Of a stretch of DNA of 64,000 nucleotides, positions 1 to 8,601 are shown one piece after another; within the stretch, counting starts at the first letter, position 1, and each line of letters starts with the position of its first letter. Under the pieces are notes generated by a model, which made no database searches, was not told the origin of the DNA, and saw only the letters and a program-made list of their open reading frames with translations. Made by a program: the position numbers and the translations under genes. The DNA is from Nibribacter koreensis (lineage in GTDB: Bacteria; Bacteroidota; Bacteroidia; Cytophagales; Hymenobacteraceae), in contig NZ_BAABGX010000001.1 in the NCBI RefSeq assembly GCF_039541795.1, positions 1,116,001 through 1,180,000 of the forward strand, in the 5' to 3' direction.

Positions 1-3000
1 TTACAGAGTTGTCACCCCACTGCACTTGCACCGGTGTATTGGCCTGGGCTTTGCTGTTGGCAATGCTTTTCACCAGAGCCCCGTTCATGCTGTACACCAG
101 GAGGCTATATTCATCATCCTGGTCAAAGGCAAACTCAAAGGTCACCTTATCAGAGAACGGGTTAGGGTAGCTGATAAACTTGCCTTTGGCAGTTGGCTGG
201 TTCTCCAAAGCCACTACGCTGCTTGGTTTCACGTTGCCTTTCACGGCCTCATGGATGACAATAGAGCCACCGCCTAAGATGGTGTTAGAAGAAAGTTCTG
301 CGTTCTCAGCGGTGCCTTTTTCATTGTCATACACCACGGGTCCACCCTTTTTCCAGATTTTGATTCTAAACTTGTCAGAACCGCCGCCGCCGGTTACCTG
401 CCCGTCTGTGGCAACCACCATGAACTCATGTAAGTCTGTGCCACCATTCACAAAACCCGTTCCTTTATAGGTGGCTTTTGATCCGGCAATTACCAGAGTA
501 CCTGCCGCATGGCTAGAGCTTTTAAAATTGACACTGCCCGCTGCAAACTGGAACTCAGTATTGCCCTCTACCGTGTTAGTGCCTTTTTTGTATTTAGAAA
601 CAAACCCGAAGTTTGCTTTGCCCACCGCCTCTGAACCGGCCAATGCCCCAACAGGAGAATTTATCCAGCCACCTCCGGTGACAAAACCGCCCGTTGGATC
701 ATATACAGGCAGGTAGGCAGTTGCTAACCCACATCCGCTTCCGGTTGAGGCTTCTACCTTGTACACGTTAACGCTCAAGCCGGATACTTGCAAGGTGGCT
801 ACCCCGTCTGCATTTGTGACAGCAGTACCCTTCTCTACATTATCCAACTTGAATACTACCAAGACACCTGCCAGCTTGCTTCCATCTGTGCTGGAGGACA
901 CCACAGCCGAAAGCGTTGCGCTAGATCCTACCGGTACCGGATTCCCGCTTGCAGAGGCGTCAATAGCTACCTCCCCTACAGTTAACGTCCCTTTATTGAA
1001 CGTAATGGCATAATTACCAGAAGTGACGCCGCTAGCAGTAATGTCATAGAATCCTTTGCCACTGTTTACATGCGCTAAGGTTGCAATAGACAAAGATCCA
1101 CCCAATACGCTGGCGGTTTCATTGTTGACGAAACCAGTGTAGGTAACGGTTAACGGAGGATTCACCTGACCACAGTACTTGGCTTGGTTGTGTGGGGTTA
1201 TGGAAAGGGCTGCCTGCGCTATATCAAAGGTCTTGCTATCACTAGAGCCAAAATGATTGTCATCTCCAGCGTAGGTGAAGGACGCGGTGGCAGTACCAGC
1301 ATTCATGTTATTCTGGTACGACGCGGTGGGACTGAGATTTAAATTGCCAGCTCCCGTCACGCTAACCGTTGCTGGTGTCTGGGCCAATCCTGAATACGTA
1401 AACTGACTACCTGTAATGGTCACTACCGTAGTGGAGGTTGCCTTTCCAATAGTAAACGTCTTAGTATCACTAGAGCTAAGGTAGTTGGCAGATTCAGGGA
1501 AGGTATAACTGGCAGTGGCCGTACCCGCATTGATGTTATTGGCATAAGCTGCCTCAGGGTTCTGATTCAACCCTCCTGGTCCAGTCACGCTCACGGTAGC
1601 GGGAGTGATACCTGAGCCGGTATACGTGTAAGGACCTGCTGGAATTGTCACCAAGGTGGTAGTGGCGGCTTTGGCAATTTTAAGGGTTCCACTAACGGGG
1701 TCAGCCTCATAGTTGTCATTGCTCAGAGAGGCGGCTGCGGCATAGTCTCCTGCATCAGTACCTGCACCAGATACGGTTACGCCGCTTACATTTGGGGTAG
1801 CCGTCACGGTTGCAGACTTGAGAGTACCGTCATAGGTGTGGATCAAATTGCCAAGGACTAGGGTCACAGGTGCTTTGTTAATCTTAACGGCCACCTCTCC
1901 TGTCTGACTGGTATAGTTAGGGTTGGAGAATGTCCATCTGGCAGTACCGCCGGGCACATTGGTAAAGCTGTCGCCAAGTTCTAAACCTTCCAGTGCTTCG
2001 TTGTTGACCCCAGTGGCAGAACCGGTGGCACCGTGCGCCTTTCCATTATAAGTACCTTCATATCCAGAAACTACCACTGCGGCAATTGCCTTATCAATTG
2101 TAAAGGTTTTGCTGGCAGATGATGGAAGATGGTTCTCAGATTCTGGATAAGTTGCGGTGGCGGAGTACCTTCCAGCATTCACTGGCGCAGTAGAAGAATA
2201 AGCATAGGAAGTAGGTGCCACCCCTTCATAGTACACTGTGACCGGTTGATTTAACCCGCCTGCACCTGTAACATTTGCCAAGGCTCCTTTCTCAGAACCA
2301 TTATAGGTAGCATTGCTGGCGGTTAGTTCTAAAACTGTAGCTGCTTTAGCAATTACCAAGGTGCCAGCCGCCGAACCACTGTAATTGTCATTGCTTAACG
2401 ATGCCTGCACCAAGTAGGATCCAGCATTAGTAGGCGAAGTGACACTATGGCCTTCTTGGCTATAGATTATGTTCACCCCATTTAAACCAGTCGGGCTGGT
2501 AGAATAGCCAACGGCCTTACCCACACCATTGTAAGTTTGCGATAAATCTCCTGCTGCTAATGCAATAGTGGCAATGGCTTTTTGGGCAGTTACAGCAGCC
2601 GTTACCTCAGGCGCGGCTAGGTAGTTATCATCGCCTGGTTGGTTGTATGTTACCACGCCTGTTCCAGTCCCTGAGTTCATGGTATAGTTGGCGCCTGCAT
2701 TACTCAAGGCCCCAGTGCTACCATACACTACATTCAACCCAGAAGTAGCAGTAGCAGCTACCGTAAACCCAGTATTATACACCGCACTAGCCGGCAAGGC
2801 CGTCACTACCGTAATGGTTTGTTCTGCTTTTTCTGCATTTACAATTTCTGTAATAACAGTGGCAGGATTGTAATTAGCGTTTCCGGGTTGGCTGTAACGA
2901 ACACTGCCAGATCCAGTACCAGACGTCATGGTAAAGGTAGACCCTATGTTGCTAAGTTTGCCGTCACTTTGGTAACTAACCTCTAACCCTGAGGAGGCGG

Positions 3001-5359
3001 TAGCCGCTACCATGAAGTTGGTCTGGTAAACAGCACTGCTAGGTGCGTGGGTTGTGACCGTGATGGTCTGGTTGGCCTTATTAACCATAAAGTCATGGGT
3101 AACGGATGTTGCCGCATTATAATTTCCATTACCTGCTTGCGCAGCCGTTACACTGGCCGGGCCAGCCCCGTTAATGGTAATTTTTCCGGTACCGGCATCA
3201 TAGCTGATATTACCTGAGGTGGTGATGGCTACCGGAAGACCAGATGAGGTACTTGGAGAAATGGCAAATGCTTCATCACCAAAGGTCTTGCTTTCAATTA
3301 GAGCAAAGGAGATAGCTTGATTTGCCTTTGCAACTACTAAGGTACCAGTTGTAAAACCCTCATAGTTGTCATCCTGAACTGTCACTGATACAGGGTAGCT
3401 ATTCGCATCCTTTGGTACTAAATCGCCAAAGTCATAAATAAGCGTTAAGCCACTTGGCGTTGTGGTGGCAGCCACCGTTTTAACCAAACCGTCATAGGTT
3501 TGCGCTAGCGTTCCAGCTACCCAAACAGGCGTAACTGTTGCTTTATTTATTTTAATCGCTACTTCTCCATTCTGGTTTGTGAAGTTAGGATTGCTGAATG
3601 TCCATTGAGCGGTACCCCCAGGCACGTTGATAAAGCTTACCCCTGCTTGTAATCCAGAAATTGGCTTATTATCAATGCCTAATGCTGTCCCAGTGGCCCC
3701 ATGTGCTAGCCCATCATACTCTCCTTCATAGCCTTGCACACTTATGGTAGCTACTGCTTTAGTAATGGTAAGAACAGACGGCGTATTGGTAATAGAATAA
3801 TTATTTAATAGTTCTTGAGCCGCATTTAAGGTTGCGGTAATAGGATAACCAGATTCAGTGACATCACTCATTTTCACTGCAGTGGTAGAATAAGAAACTG
3901 GAATAACATCCGACCCCATCAAACCTGTCATCTTTCCTGTCAAAACTGGATTTTCAGTTCCATACACCTTTGACTGGGGATCAACCTCCACCTTTAGATC
4001 TGCGGTCCCAATCGTGAGAGTGCCTTTCTGAACTTCAGCTGTATAATTTGGATCCGTGATGGTGGCGTCTATTTTATAAATGCCTGCATTTGTTGGGATT
4101 GCAGTAGACTCCTCATAGGTAACACTTACTGGTAGGCCAGCTGGCATAGTTTCTACCGTTGCCCCTTGAGGGCCGCCATTGTACTTCTTAGTTAAATCAG
4201 AGATGGAGATGGTTGCAGGTGCTGGAGAAATAATCAAATCACCTTTTCCACTACTGGCAAAATAATTAGATGAGTTGGATATACTTACTGTTAATACTTC
4301 ATTATAGGAATTAGCATTTTTGATAAACGATGGAAGATTAGCAAATGGAATTGTTAAAACTGCTACACCATTAGAGTTTGTATTACTAGTTCCCATGGTA
4401 ATTTCACCTACACTAAATGATATAGGTAAGCCCTCTATATTTAAACTCACTTTTGCTGTGAGGGTAACAAGACCTCCATAACTTCCTGATCCCTGTATAT
4501 TAGAAAATACAGGATTGGCTTTAGTAATTGTAAAATTCACCCTTTTTGTTTGTCCTGCATATGGGATATTCCCAGGATCTCCTGAAAAACTTACTTCTAA
4601 CCCTGCTCCTCCACTGTAGGATCCTACATTTTGTGTTAATACCACCGCTAAGCTAGCTTCACCATCACTCTTAGTTTGACCTGTGCCCAGAATAATGCCA
4701 CCTAATTTAAAGCTTAACCGCCTGTTAGGGATAGGATTATTTTGTCCCACATAAGTAGGAGGAGATCCTGCACCTTGTTGTGTAAGTTTACTTGAGAGGA
4801 TAATGGCAGAGCCAAAGGCTCCAGATGTAGGGGTAGGATCACTTAAAGATGTGTTTGCATCCGTGAAAACATGACTTGCTTTATAAGCACTTGCTTTCCC
4901 AACAGCCAAAACTGTGAACTTTACTCCTATATGTCTCAATTCCACCTGATAATCTATTCTCCAAGTACCATCTGAGTTTACCGTGACATCATACTCGTGA
5001 TAGTCAGGGTAATCTGGCTCCTCTTTAAACTCAACATGAACCTGTTGATCTAAAGTCCAGCCGGTTCCTGTGATATGCGCTATTTCTCCAGGCGCGTAGT
5101 CGTCCTTGTCTGAGGTTACAGTAGGCGCTGGTAATCCTGCACTCGCGTAGGCATCTGTAGCCTTTGCCATGCTTATCTTATCCCCAACAAAAGTCCGTCC
5201 AGCCCCAAACCCAAGGGTGCAAAACGAGAAAACGGCCCATAGGGTAAGGCTTACGGCTAAAAACCGCTGAAGCGTAGAAGCCCTTTTCAGCGGTTTTTGT
5301 TTTTCTTGGACAAAGGAGTCCTGCAAGCTTTTTGGAAAAGATTGAGTAAAGTTTCTCAT
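1..5359 (-). CDS. Giant MBG-repeat T9SS-secreted protein (C-terminus cut by window edge)
   Basis: The frame stays open from an ATG at 5359 to the left edge, at least 1786 codons. A basic N-region of about 30 residues precedes a hydrophobic signal segment (residues about 31-55, FLAVSLTLWAVFSFCTLGFG). Next comes a domain beginning near TVTSDKDDYAPGE, of the kind found at the start of such adhesin-like proteins. About a thousand residues of MBG-type repeats follow (ATYNGS, GTYNGKAHGAT and similar, residues about 375-1400), alternating with Ig-like segments. A post-COAP-like domain (FVTGGGWINSPVGALAG, residues about 1550-1700) comes next. The last visible part (YPNPFSDKVTFEF, residue about 1735 on) is a T9SS type A sorting domain that runs off the window. 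It is probably a surface or secreted adhesin-like protein; ligand unknown. A terminator-like inverted repeat lies in its first 35 codons. Confidence 0.9.
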   Translation of the reverse strand, partial: MRNFTQSFPKSLQDSFVQEKQKPLKRASTLQRFLAVSLTLWAVFSFCTLGFGAGRTFVGDKISMAKATDAYASAGLPAPTVTSDKDDYAPGEIAHITGTGWTLDQQVHVEFKEEPDYPDYHEYDVTVNSDGTWRIDYQVELRHIGVKFTVLAVGKASAYKASHVFTDANTSLSDPTPTSGAFGSAIILSSKLTQQGAGSPPTYVGQNNPIPNRRLSFKLGGIILGTGQTKSDGEASLAVVLTQNVGSYSGGAGLEVSFSGDPGNIPYAGQTKRVNFTITKANPVFSNIQGSGSYGGLVTLTAKVSLNIEGLPISFSVGEITMGTSNTNSNGVAVLTIPFANLPSFIKNANSYNEVLTVSISNSSNYFASSGKGDLIISPAPATISISDLTKKYNGGPQGATVETMPAGLPVSVTYEESTAIPTNAGIYKIDATITDPNYTAEVQKGTLTIGTADLKVEVDPQSKVYGTENPVLTGKMTGLMGSDVIPVSYSTTAVKMSDVTESGYPITATLNAAQELLNNYSITNTPSVLTITKAVATISVQGYEGEYDGLAHGATGTALGIDNKPISGLQAGVSFINVPGGTAQWTFSNPNFTNQNGEVAIKINKATVTPVWVAGTLAQTYDGLVKTVAATTTPSGLTLIYDFGDLVPKDANSYPVSVTVQDDNYEGFTTGTLVVAKANQAISFALIESKTFGDEAFAISPSTSSGLPVAITTSGNISYDAGTGKITINGAGPASVTAAQAGNGNYNAATSVTHDFMVNKANQTITVTTHAPSSAVYQTNFMVAATASSGLEVSYQSDGKLSNIGSTFTMTSGTGSGSVRYSQPGNANYNPATVITEIVNAEKAEQTITVVTALPASAVYNTGFTVAATATSGLNVVYGSTGALSNAGANYTMNSGTGTGVVTYNQPGDDNYLAAPEVTAAVTAQKAIATIALAAGDLSQTYNGVGKAVGYSTSPTGLNGVNIIYSQEGHSVTSPTNAGSYLVQASLSNDNYSGSAAGTLVIAKAATVLELTASNATYNGSEKGALANVTGAGGLNQPVTVYYEGVAPTSYAYSSTAPVNAGRYSATATYPESENHLPSSASKTFTIDKAIAAVVVSGYEGTYNGKAHGATGSATGVNNEALEGLELGDSFTNVPGGTARWTFSNPNYTSQTGEVAVKINKAPVTLVLGNLIHTYDGTLKSATVTATPNVSGVTVSGAGTDAGDYAAAASLSNDNYEADPVSGTLKIAKAATTTLVTIPAGPYTYTGSGITPATVSVTGPGGLNQNPEAAYANNINAGTATASYTFPESANYLSSSDTKTFTIGKATSTTVVTITGSQFTYSGLAQTPATVSVTGAGNLNLSPTASYQNNMNAGTATASFTYAGDDNHFGSSDSKTFDIAQAALSITPHNQAKYCGQVNPPLTVTYTGFVNNETASVLGGSLSIATLAHVNSGKGFYDITASGVTSGNYAITFNKGTLTVGEVAIDASASGNPVPVGSSATLSAVVSSSTDGSKLAGVLVVFKLDNVEKGTAVTNADGVATLQVSGLSVNVYKVEASTGSGCGLATAYLPVYDPTGGFVTGGGWINSPVGALAGSEAVGKANFGFVSKYKKGTNTVEGNTEFQFAAGSVNFKSSSHAAGTLVIAGSKATYKGTGFVNGGTDLHEFMVVATDGQVTGGGGSDKFRIKIWKKGGPVVYDNEKGTAENAELSSNTILGGGSIVIHEAVKGNVKPSSVVALENQPTAKGKFISYPNPFSDKVTFEFAFDQDDEYSLLVYSMNGALVKSIANSKAQANTPVQVQWGDNSV
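5259..5298 (-). promoter_or_regulatory. Terminator-like hairpin inside the signal-peptide coding region
   Basis: A perfect 13-bp inverted repeat (5259-5271 and 5286-5298) lies about 60 nt inside the giant gene. In its mRNA the stem has CCGCTGAA in one arm and ends in a run of five U, the shape of an intrinsic terminator. The same bases encode residues 21-34. It could attenuate transcription of a very long gene or be a chance result of Lys/Phe codons. Confidence 0.45.
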
Positions 5360-5791
5360 GAACTTTAAGGAAAAGAATGGCAGTTGTTCTGAAAGAGATG
5401 GGGGAAACCCACGCCAGTAGGAGCGCGACACGAGAGCAGTGAGCAGTGCTATAGCACTACTGCTTTACATTAGGACTTGTTAAACACAGGTGTGGACACT
5501 AAAAAGTGCACAAAGAGGCCCAAGAATAGTTGTGTTGGTAGTTTCCCCACGATAGGCTTATGCAAAGCCTTCAACCCATTCCGATTTTAATGATGCTCAA
5601 AGACTAGAACTAGCTTTGATAATTCCTTTTACTATTATATACCAGAAAGGTTATACTATTTTCTATGAATTTTATAAATTATTTTTTACAAACTTAAATA
5701 TTCAAAGATTATATATTTATTTTTCTTTAAAACAATAGCAACTATATTATATATGGTTGAAGAGGCTTTAAATGATCAAAGTTTGGGGCAT
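5360..5791. other. Intergenic region upstream of the giant T9SS gene
   Basis: No gene is visible. The part next to the start codon contains a perfect 14-bp palindrome (AGTGCTATAGCACT, 5445-5458) that could be an operator or leader hairpin. The distal part (5620-5760) is very AT-rich, as expected for a promoter region, but I cannot fix a -7/-33 pair. Confidence 0.4.
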
Positions 5792-5830
5792 AAAAAAACC
5801 CTCTCTAGACTAATCTAAAGAGGGTTTTTT
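5792..5830 (-). terminator. Intrinsic terminator after the tRNA genes
   Basis: AAACCCTCT and AGAGGGTTT form a stem flanked by A and T runs on both sides, 11 nt past the 3' end of tRNA-Arg on the minus strand. The T runs on both strands would let it work in either direction. Confidence 0.85.
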
Positions 5831-5840
5831 ACCCGTGTTG

Positions 5841-5914
5841 TGATCCCATTTGGATTCGAACCAAAGACCTACTGCTTAGAAGGCAGTTGCTCTATCCAGC
5901 TGAGCTATGAGACC
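5841..5914 (-). tRNA. tRNA-Arg (anticodon TCT)
   Basis: A 74-nt cloverleaf on the minus strand with GGTTCGAATCC in the T arm, a D arm with AGCTCAGCTGGAT, and anticodon loop CTTCTAA giving TCT. The acceptor stem pairs with two G-T wobbles and the discriminator base is A. CCA is not encoded. Confidence 0.95.
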
Positions 5915-5975
5915 ATCGAAACAAAAATGAGTAATGGAGAATGTTTGTACATCCAACATTACTCATCTTCTTTCG

Positions 5976-6049
5976 TCGGGGTGGCAGGATTCGAACCTAC
6001 GACCTCCACATCCCAAATGTGGCGCGATACCGGGCTACGCTACACCCCG
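5976..6049 (-). tRNA. tRNA-Pro (anticodon TGG)
   Basis: A 74-nt cloverleaf on the minus strand with acceptor CGGGGTG pairing perfectly to CACCCCG, T arm AGGTTCGAATCCT and anticodon loop TTTGGGA giving TGG. It lies 61 nt upstream of tRNA-Arg and is probably co-transcribed with it. Confidence 0.95.
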
Positions 6050-6162
6050 AGTCCTGCAATTACCTAGTAAAACCAACTAACCAAACCCATCCTTCTGGGT
6101 AATTGCGGTGCAAAGATATAAACTGAAATCTTCTTATCAAAATTAATTTTCAAGAATATTTC

Positions 6163-6251
<89 letters not shown>

Positions 6252-6278
6252 GGGTTGCTCTTTCGGTTAAAGAGTGTG

Positions 6279-6310
6279 CAAATATAGGCGAATAGGCCGC
6301 ACTTTACCAA
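6279..6310 (-). promoter_or_regulatory. Promoter of the tRNA cluster
   Basis: On the minus strand a perfect Bacteroidota -7 box TATATTTG (6279-6286) follows a TTG -33 box (6308-6310) with a 21-nt spacer. It sits 28 nt upstream of tRNA-Ser. Confidence 0.7.
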
Positions 6311-6477
6311 AGGCACAGAGAAAAAAAATCTCCAAGCTATCCCTAAATCCCATCAAGTAACTTCACACACAGGGGATTAAAATTTCTCTGGAGGCGTAAA
6401 AAATATTCAAAGCGGGTAATTAACGCAGCCCCATCAGGGCCAAGCTGGCTCCATAGGCGACTATTGCCGTGGTTTTG

Positions 6478-6485
6478 TATCTTTG
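6478..6485 (+). promoter_or_regulatory. Possible -7 box for the VWA/BatB gene
   Basis: TATCTTTG matches the Bacteroidota -7 consensus TAnnTTTG. No TTG lies at the right distance, so this is weak. If used, it places the transcript start after the first possible ATG (6464) and supports translation from 6524. Confidence 0.4.
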
Positions 6486-6523
6486 TTCTGAGAGTCACCT
6501 ACGCTCTTGCCTTAAACCTATCT

Positions 6524-7492
6524 ATGACCTGGTACCTACCTTTTACTCTCTTGGAGCTTATGCTATGCCTGCTGTTTGCGGTGCTGTATGGCGGATATCT
6601 CTACAGAATTAAAAGTCTGGCTCGGCAATTCTCCCAAAAAGCCAATACCCTGTACATAAAAGCTGCCCTAAGAACGGTCTACGGCGCTCTATTGATGGTA
6701 GCTCTGCTGGGACCATCTTTTGGGGCCATGACCAAGGAAATAAGGACCAATGGCAAGGATGTTCTTTTGGCGGTAGATTTATCCCAGTCCATGACTGCCA
6801 CAGACGTTACCCCCTCCAGGCTAGAGAAGGTGAAGATGCAGCTCCCTTCATTCTTGGAGCAGGCTAACTCAGACAGGATGGGCTTGCTTGGTTTTTCTTC
6901 CAGCGCCAATATGATCAGCCCTTTCACCTTTGACAAGAGTGCGCTGGTGTTGTTCATTCAATCCTTAAAGACCAACCAGGTTGCCCCAGAGGCGGCAAAG
7001 TTAGAACCGGTGCTGGCCATGGCCCTTGAGAAGTTTGAGAACATGCAGACCACCAGAGGATCTGAGCGCACCAAAGTCTTGGTAGTCTTCTCTGATGGCG
7101 AGACGTTTGGTGAAAACCTGCAAAACATCTCCCAACAACTTGTAAAGGATGGGATTCGTGTTTTTTGCGTTGGCATAGGCACCACCACCGGAGGTAAAAT
7201 GCCTGAGGGGCGGTCTTTCAAGAAAGATAAGAACGGGCAGGTCATCCTGTCTAAGCTGGAATCTGAAAATTTGCAAAAACTAGCGGCCAAAACGGGCGGG
7301 GATTATTTTGAGATGAACCAAAACACTAATGAGCTGCCCCGGCTAGTGAGTGCCGTGAATGCCGTGCAGAGTGAGGTACGCCAGACAAAGGTGGTAGAGG
7401 TAGCCGCCAATAAATACTTTTATCCCCTGTTAGCGGCCCTGCTGCTTATTGTCCTGGATGTTTTGTGGACCCTTCAAGTACTACGTATATGA
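6524..7492 (+). CDS. VWA-domain membrane protein, BatB-like
   Basis: About 322 residues from the ATG at 6524. I prefer this to the upstream ATG at 6464 because it puts two hydrophobic segments at the N-terminus (residues about 5-25 and 50-70) and lies after the putative -7 box. A von Willebrand A domain follows: the MIDAS motif DLSQS, a conserved Thr/Asp region (DVTPSRLE) and FSDGETF. A single membrane segment (YFYPLLAALLLIVLDVLWTL) ends the protein. This is the architecture of BatA/BatB proteins of the Bacteroides aerotolerance locus, anchored in the inner membrane. The stop overlaps the next start (ATGA), so the TPR partner is translationally coupled. The usual MoxR ATPase, DUF58, BatA and BatD genes are not next to it. 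Confidence 0.88.
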   Translation: MTWYLPFTLLELMLCLLFAVLYGGYLYRIKSLARQFSQKANTLYIKAALRTVYGALLMVALLGPSFGAMTKEIRTNGKDVLLAVDLSQSMTATDVTPSRLEKVKMQLPSFLEQANSDRMGLLGFSSSANMISPFTFDKSALVLFIQSLKTNQVAPEAAKLEPVLAMALEKFENMQTTRGSERTKVLVVFSDGETFGENLQNISQQLVKDGIRVFCVGIGTTTGGKMPEGRSFKKDKNGQVILSKLESENLQKLAAKTGGDYFEMNQNTNELPRLVSAVNAVQSEVRQTKVVEVAANKYFYPLLAALLLIVLDVLWTLQVLRI

Positions 7493-8418
7493 AAGGCTGG
7501 CTCTTACTCTTATTACTTTCTTTCGCCCCCCTAGACGGATTACAACGCATTAACTTGCGCAATACCTATGCAGTACAAGCCCAGGAAGCGTTTAGCAAAA
7601 AACAATACCAAAAGGCGGCTTTCCTGTTTGAGAAAGTTAAAAAGTCTGAAGGAGATGCGGTCTCTTTCGCGGTGCAGATGAACCTGGCTCACGCCTATTT
7701 TAATTTAAGGGATTACAGCCGCGCGGCGCCCTTGTACCGACAAATCCTTGCCAAGTCTAACCCATTGCAACAGGCTGTTATTCATTCCCAGCTGTCCGTC
7801 ATAGAGGCAGAGGAAGGCAATTACACCAAGGCTTTGGCCTTATCTAAACAGGCGCTTAAGCTGGACGAGACCAACCTGGCCGCACGGTACAACTTTGAAC
7901 TGCTCCAAAAATACCTTCTCCTCCACCCTGAAAAACAAAAGAACCTGCCGCCGCCCCAACAACAACAGAGACAGCAAAGCGCAGGCGGCAGTCCACAGGC
8001 AGGCGGCAGTCCACAGGCAGGCAACACCACCACAGCTCCTACCCCGCAAGGTGCTAACGGTTCTACTGCCACCAACCAGGATGGCACAGGCGCTGGAACT
8101 TCAGCTTCTTCTCAGTCAGGTCAGACTGGTAGGCAACAGGAGCAGGCAATAGGTTCTGAACCGGGAAAAACCCGTGGTCTGGACAGCCAAGGCAATGGGG
8201 ACAATACCAGCGGATCTGCTGCCAAAGGAAGCAACCAGGCCGCAGGTGCCAATGACGCGCTCATGCAAACACGTTATGAGCGCCTCAAGAAAATGAACCT
8301 GAGCCCAGAAAAAGCCAGGCAGTTGCTAGACGCCATGAGGTCAGAAGAAACGCAGTATCTCCAACAGCTGCCCAGCAAAAGACATAGAGCCAAGCGCAGC
8401 AATGACCCAGACTGGTAA
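7489..8418 (+). CDS. TPR protein with Gln/Gly/Ser-rich tail, BatC-like
   Basis: 309 residues starting at the ATG that overlaps the upstream stop; an ATG-less extension to 7465 is less likely because MKGWLLLLLLSFAPLDG is a good signal peptide. TPR helices fill residues about 25-150 (AQEAFSKKQYQKAAFLFEKV, YFNLRDYSRAAPLYRQIL, GNYTKALALSKQALKLDETN). A low-complexity region with QQQQRQQ and repeated GGSPQA follows. A short conserved-looking C-terminus (MSPEKARQLLDAMRSEE-like) closes it. The pairing with a VWA membrane protein fits BatC of the aerotolerance system, a periplasmic scaffold. Exact role unknown. Confidence 0.85.
   Translation: MKGWLLLLLLSFAPLDGLQRINLRNTYAVQAQEAFSKKQYQKAAFLFEKVKKSEGDAVSFAVQMNLAHAYFNLRDYSRAAPLYRQILAKSNPLQQAVIHSQLSVIEAEEGNYTKALALSKQALKLDETNLAARYNFELLQKYLLLHPEKQKNLPPPQQQQRQQSAGGSPQAGGSPQAGNTTTAPTPQGANGSTATNQDGTGAGTSASSQSGQTGRQQEQAIGSEPGKTRGLDSQGNGDNTSGSAAKGSNQAAGANDALMQTRYERLKKMNLSPEKARQLLDAMRSEETQYLQQLPSKRHRAKRSNDPDW
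7981..8022 (+). repeat. 18-bp in-frame tandem repeat in the TPR gene
   Basis: The unit GCAGGCGGCAGTCCACAG occurs twice plus a partial third copy and encodes repeated AGGSPQ. The multiple of three keeps the frame, so copy number may vary between strains without breaking the gene. Confidence 0.85.
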
Positions 8419-8431
8419 AGAGTGAGGGTTT

Positions 8432-8468
8432 GTTTTTGGCCTATTTTCAGCAAAACAAGCCAAAAACG
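8432..8468. repeat. Palindromic repeat, copy 1
   Basis: Member of the dispersed palindrome family: left arm near GTTTTTGGCCTATTTTC, right arm near AAAACAAGCCAAAAACG. It lies 13 nt after the stop of the BatC-like gene. Confidence 0.9.
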
Positions 8469-8601
8469 ATTTACCTGATACATAGAATCCTGCTAAAAGT
8501 AACACAGTTAACCTGCCTTCATGTTTTAGTTACCTAACAAGTGTTTGTTTAATTGCTCAGGAAAAAGTAATTTCATCCCATAAAACTTTGAAAAAACTGA
8601 T

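Noticed and set aside
5840..6067. 75-codon plus-strand ORF
   Set aside because: It reads across tRNA-Arg and tRNA-Pro on the opposite strand.
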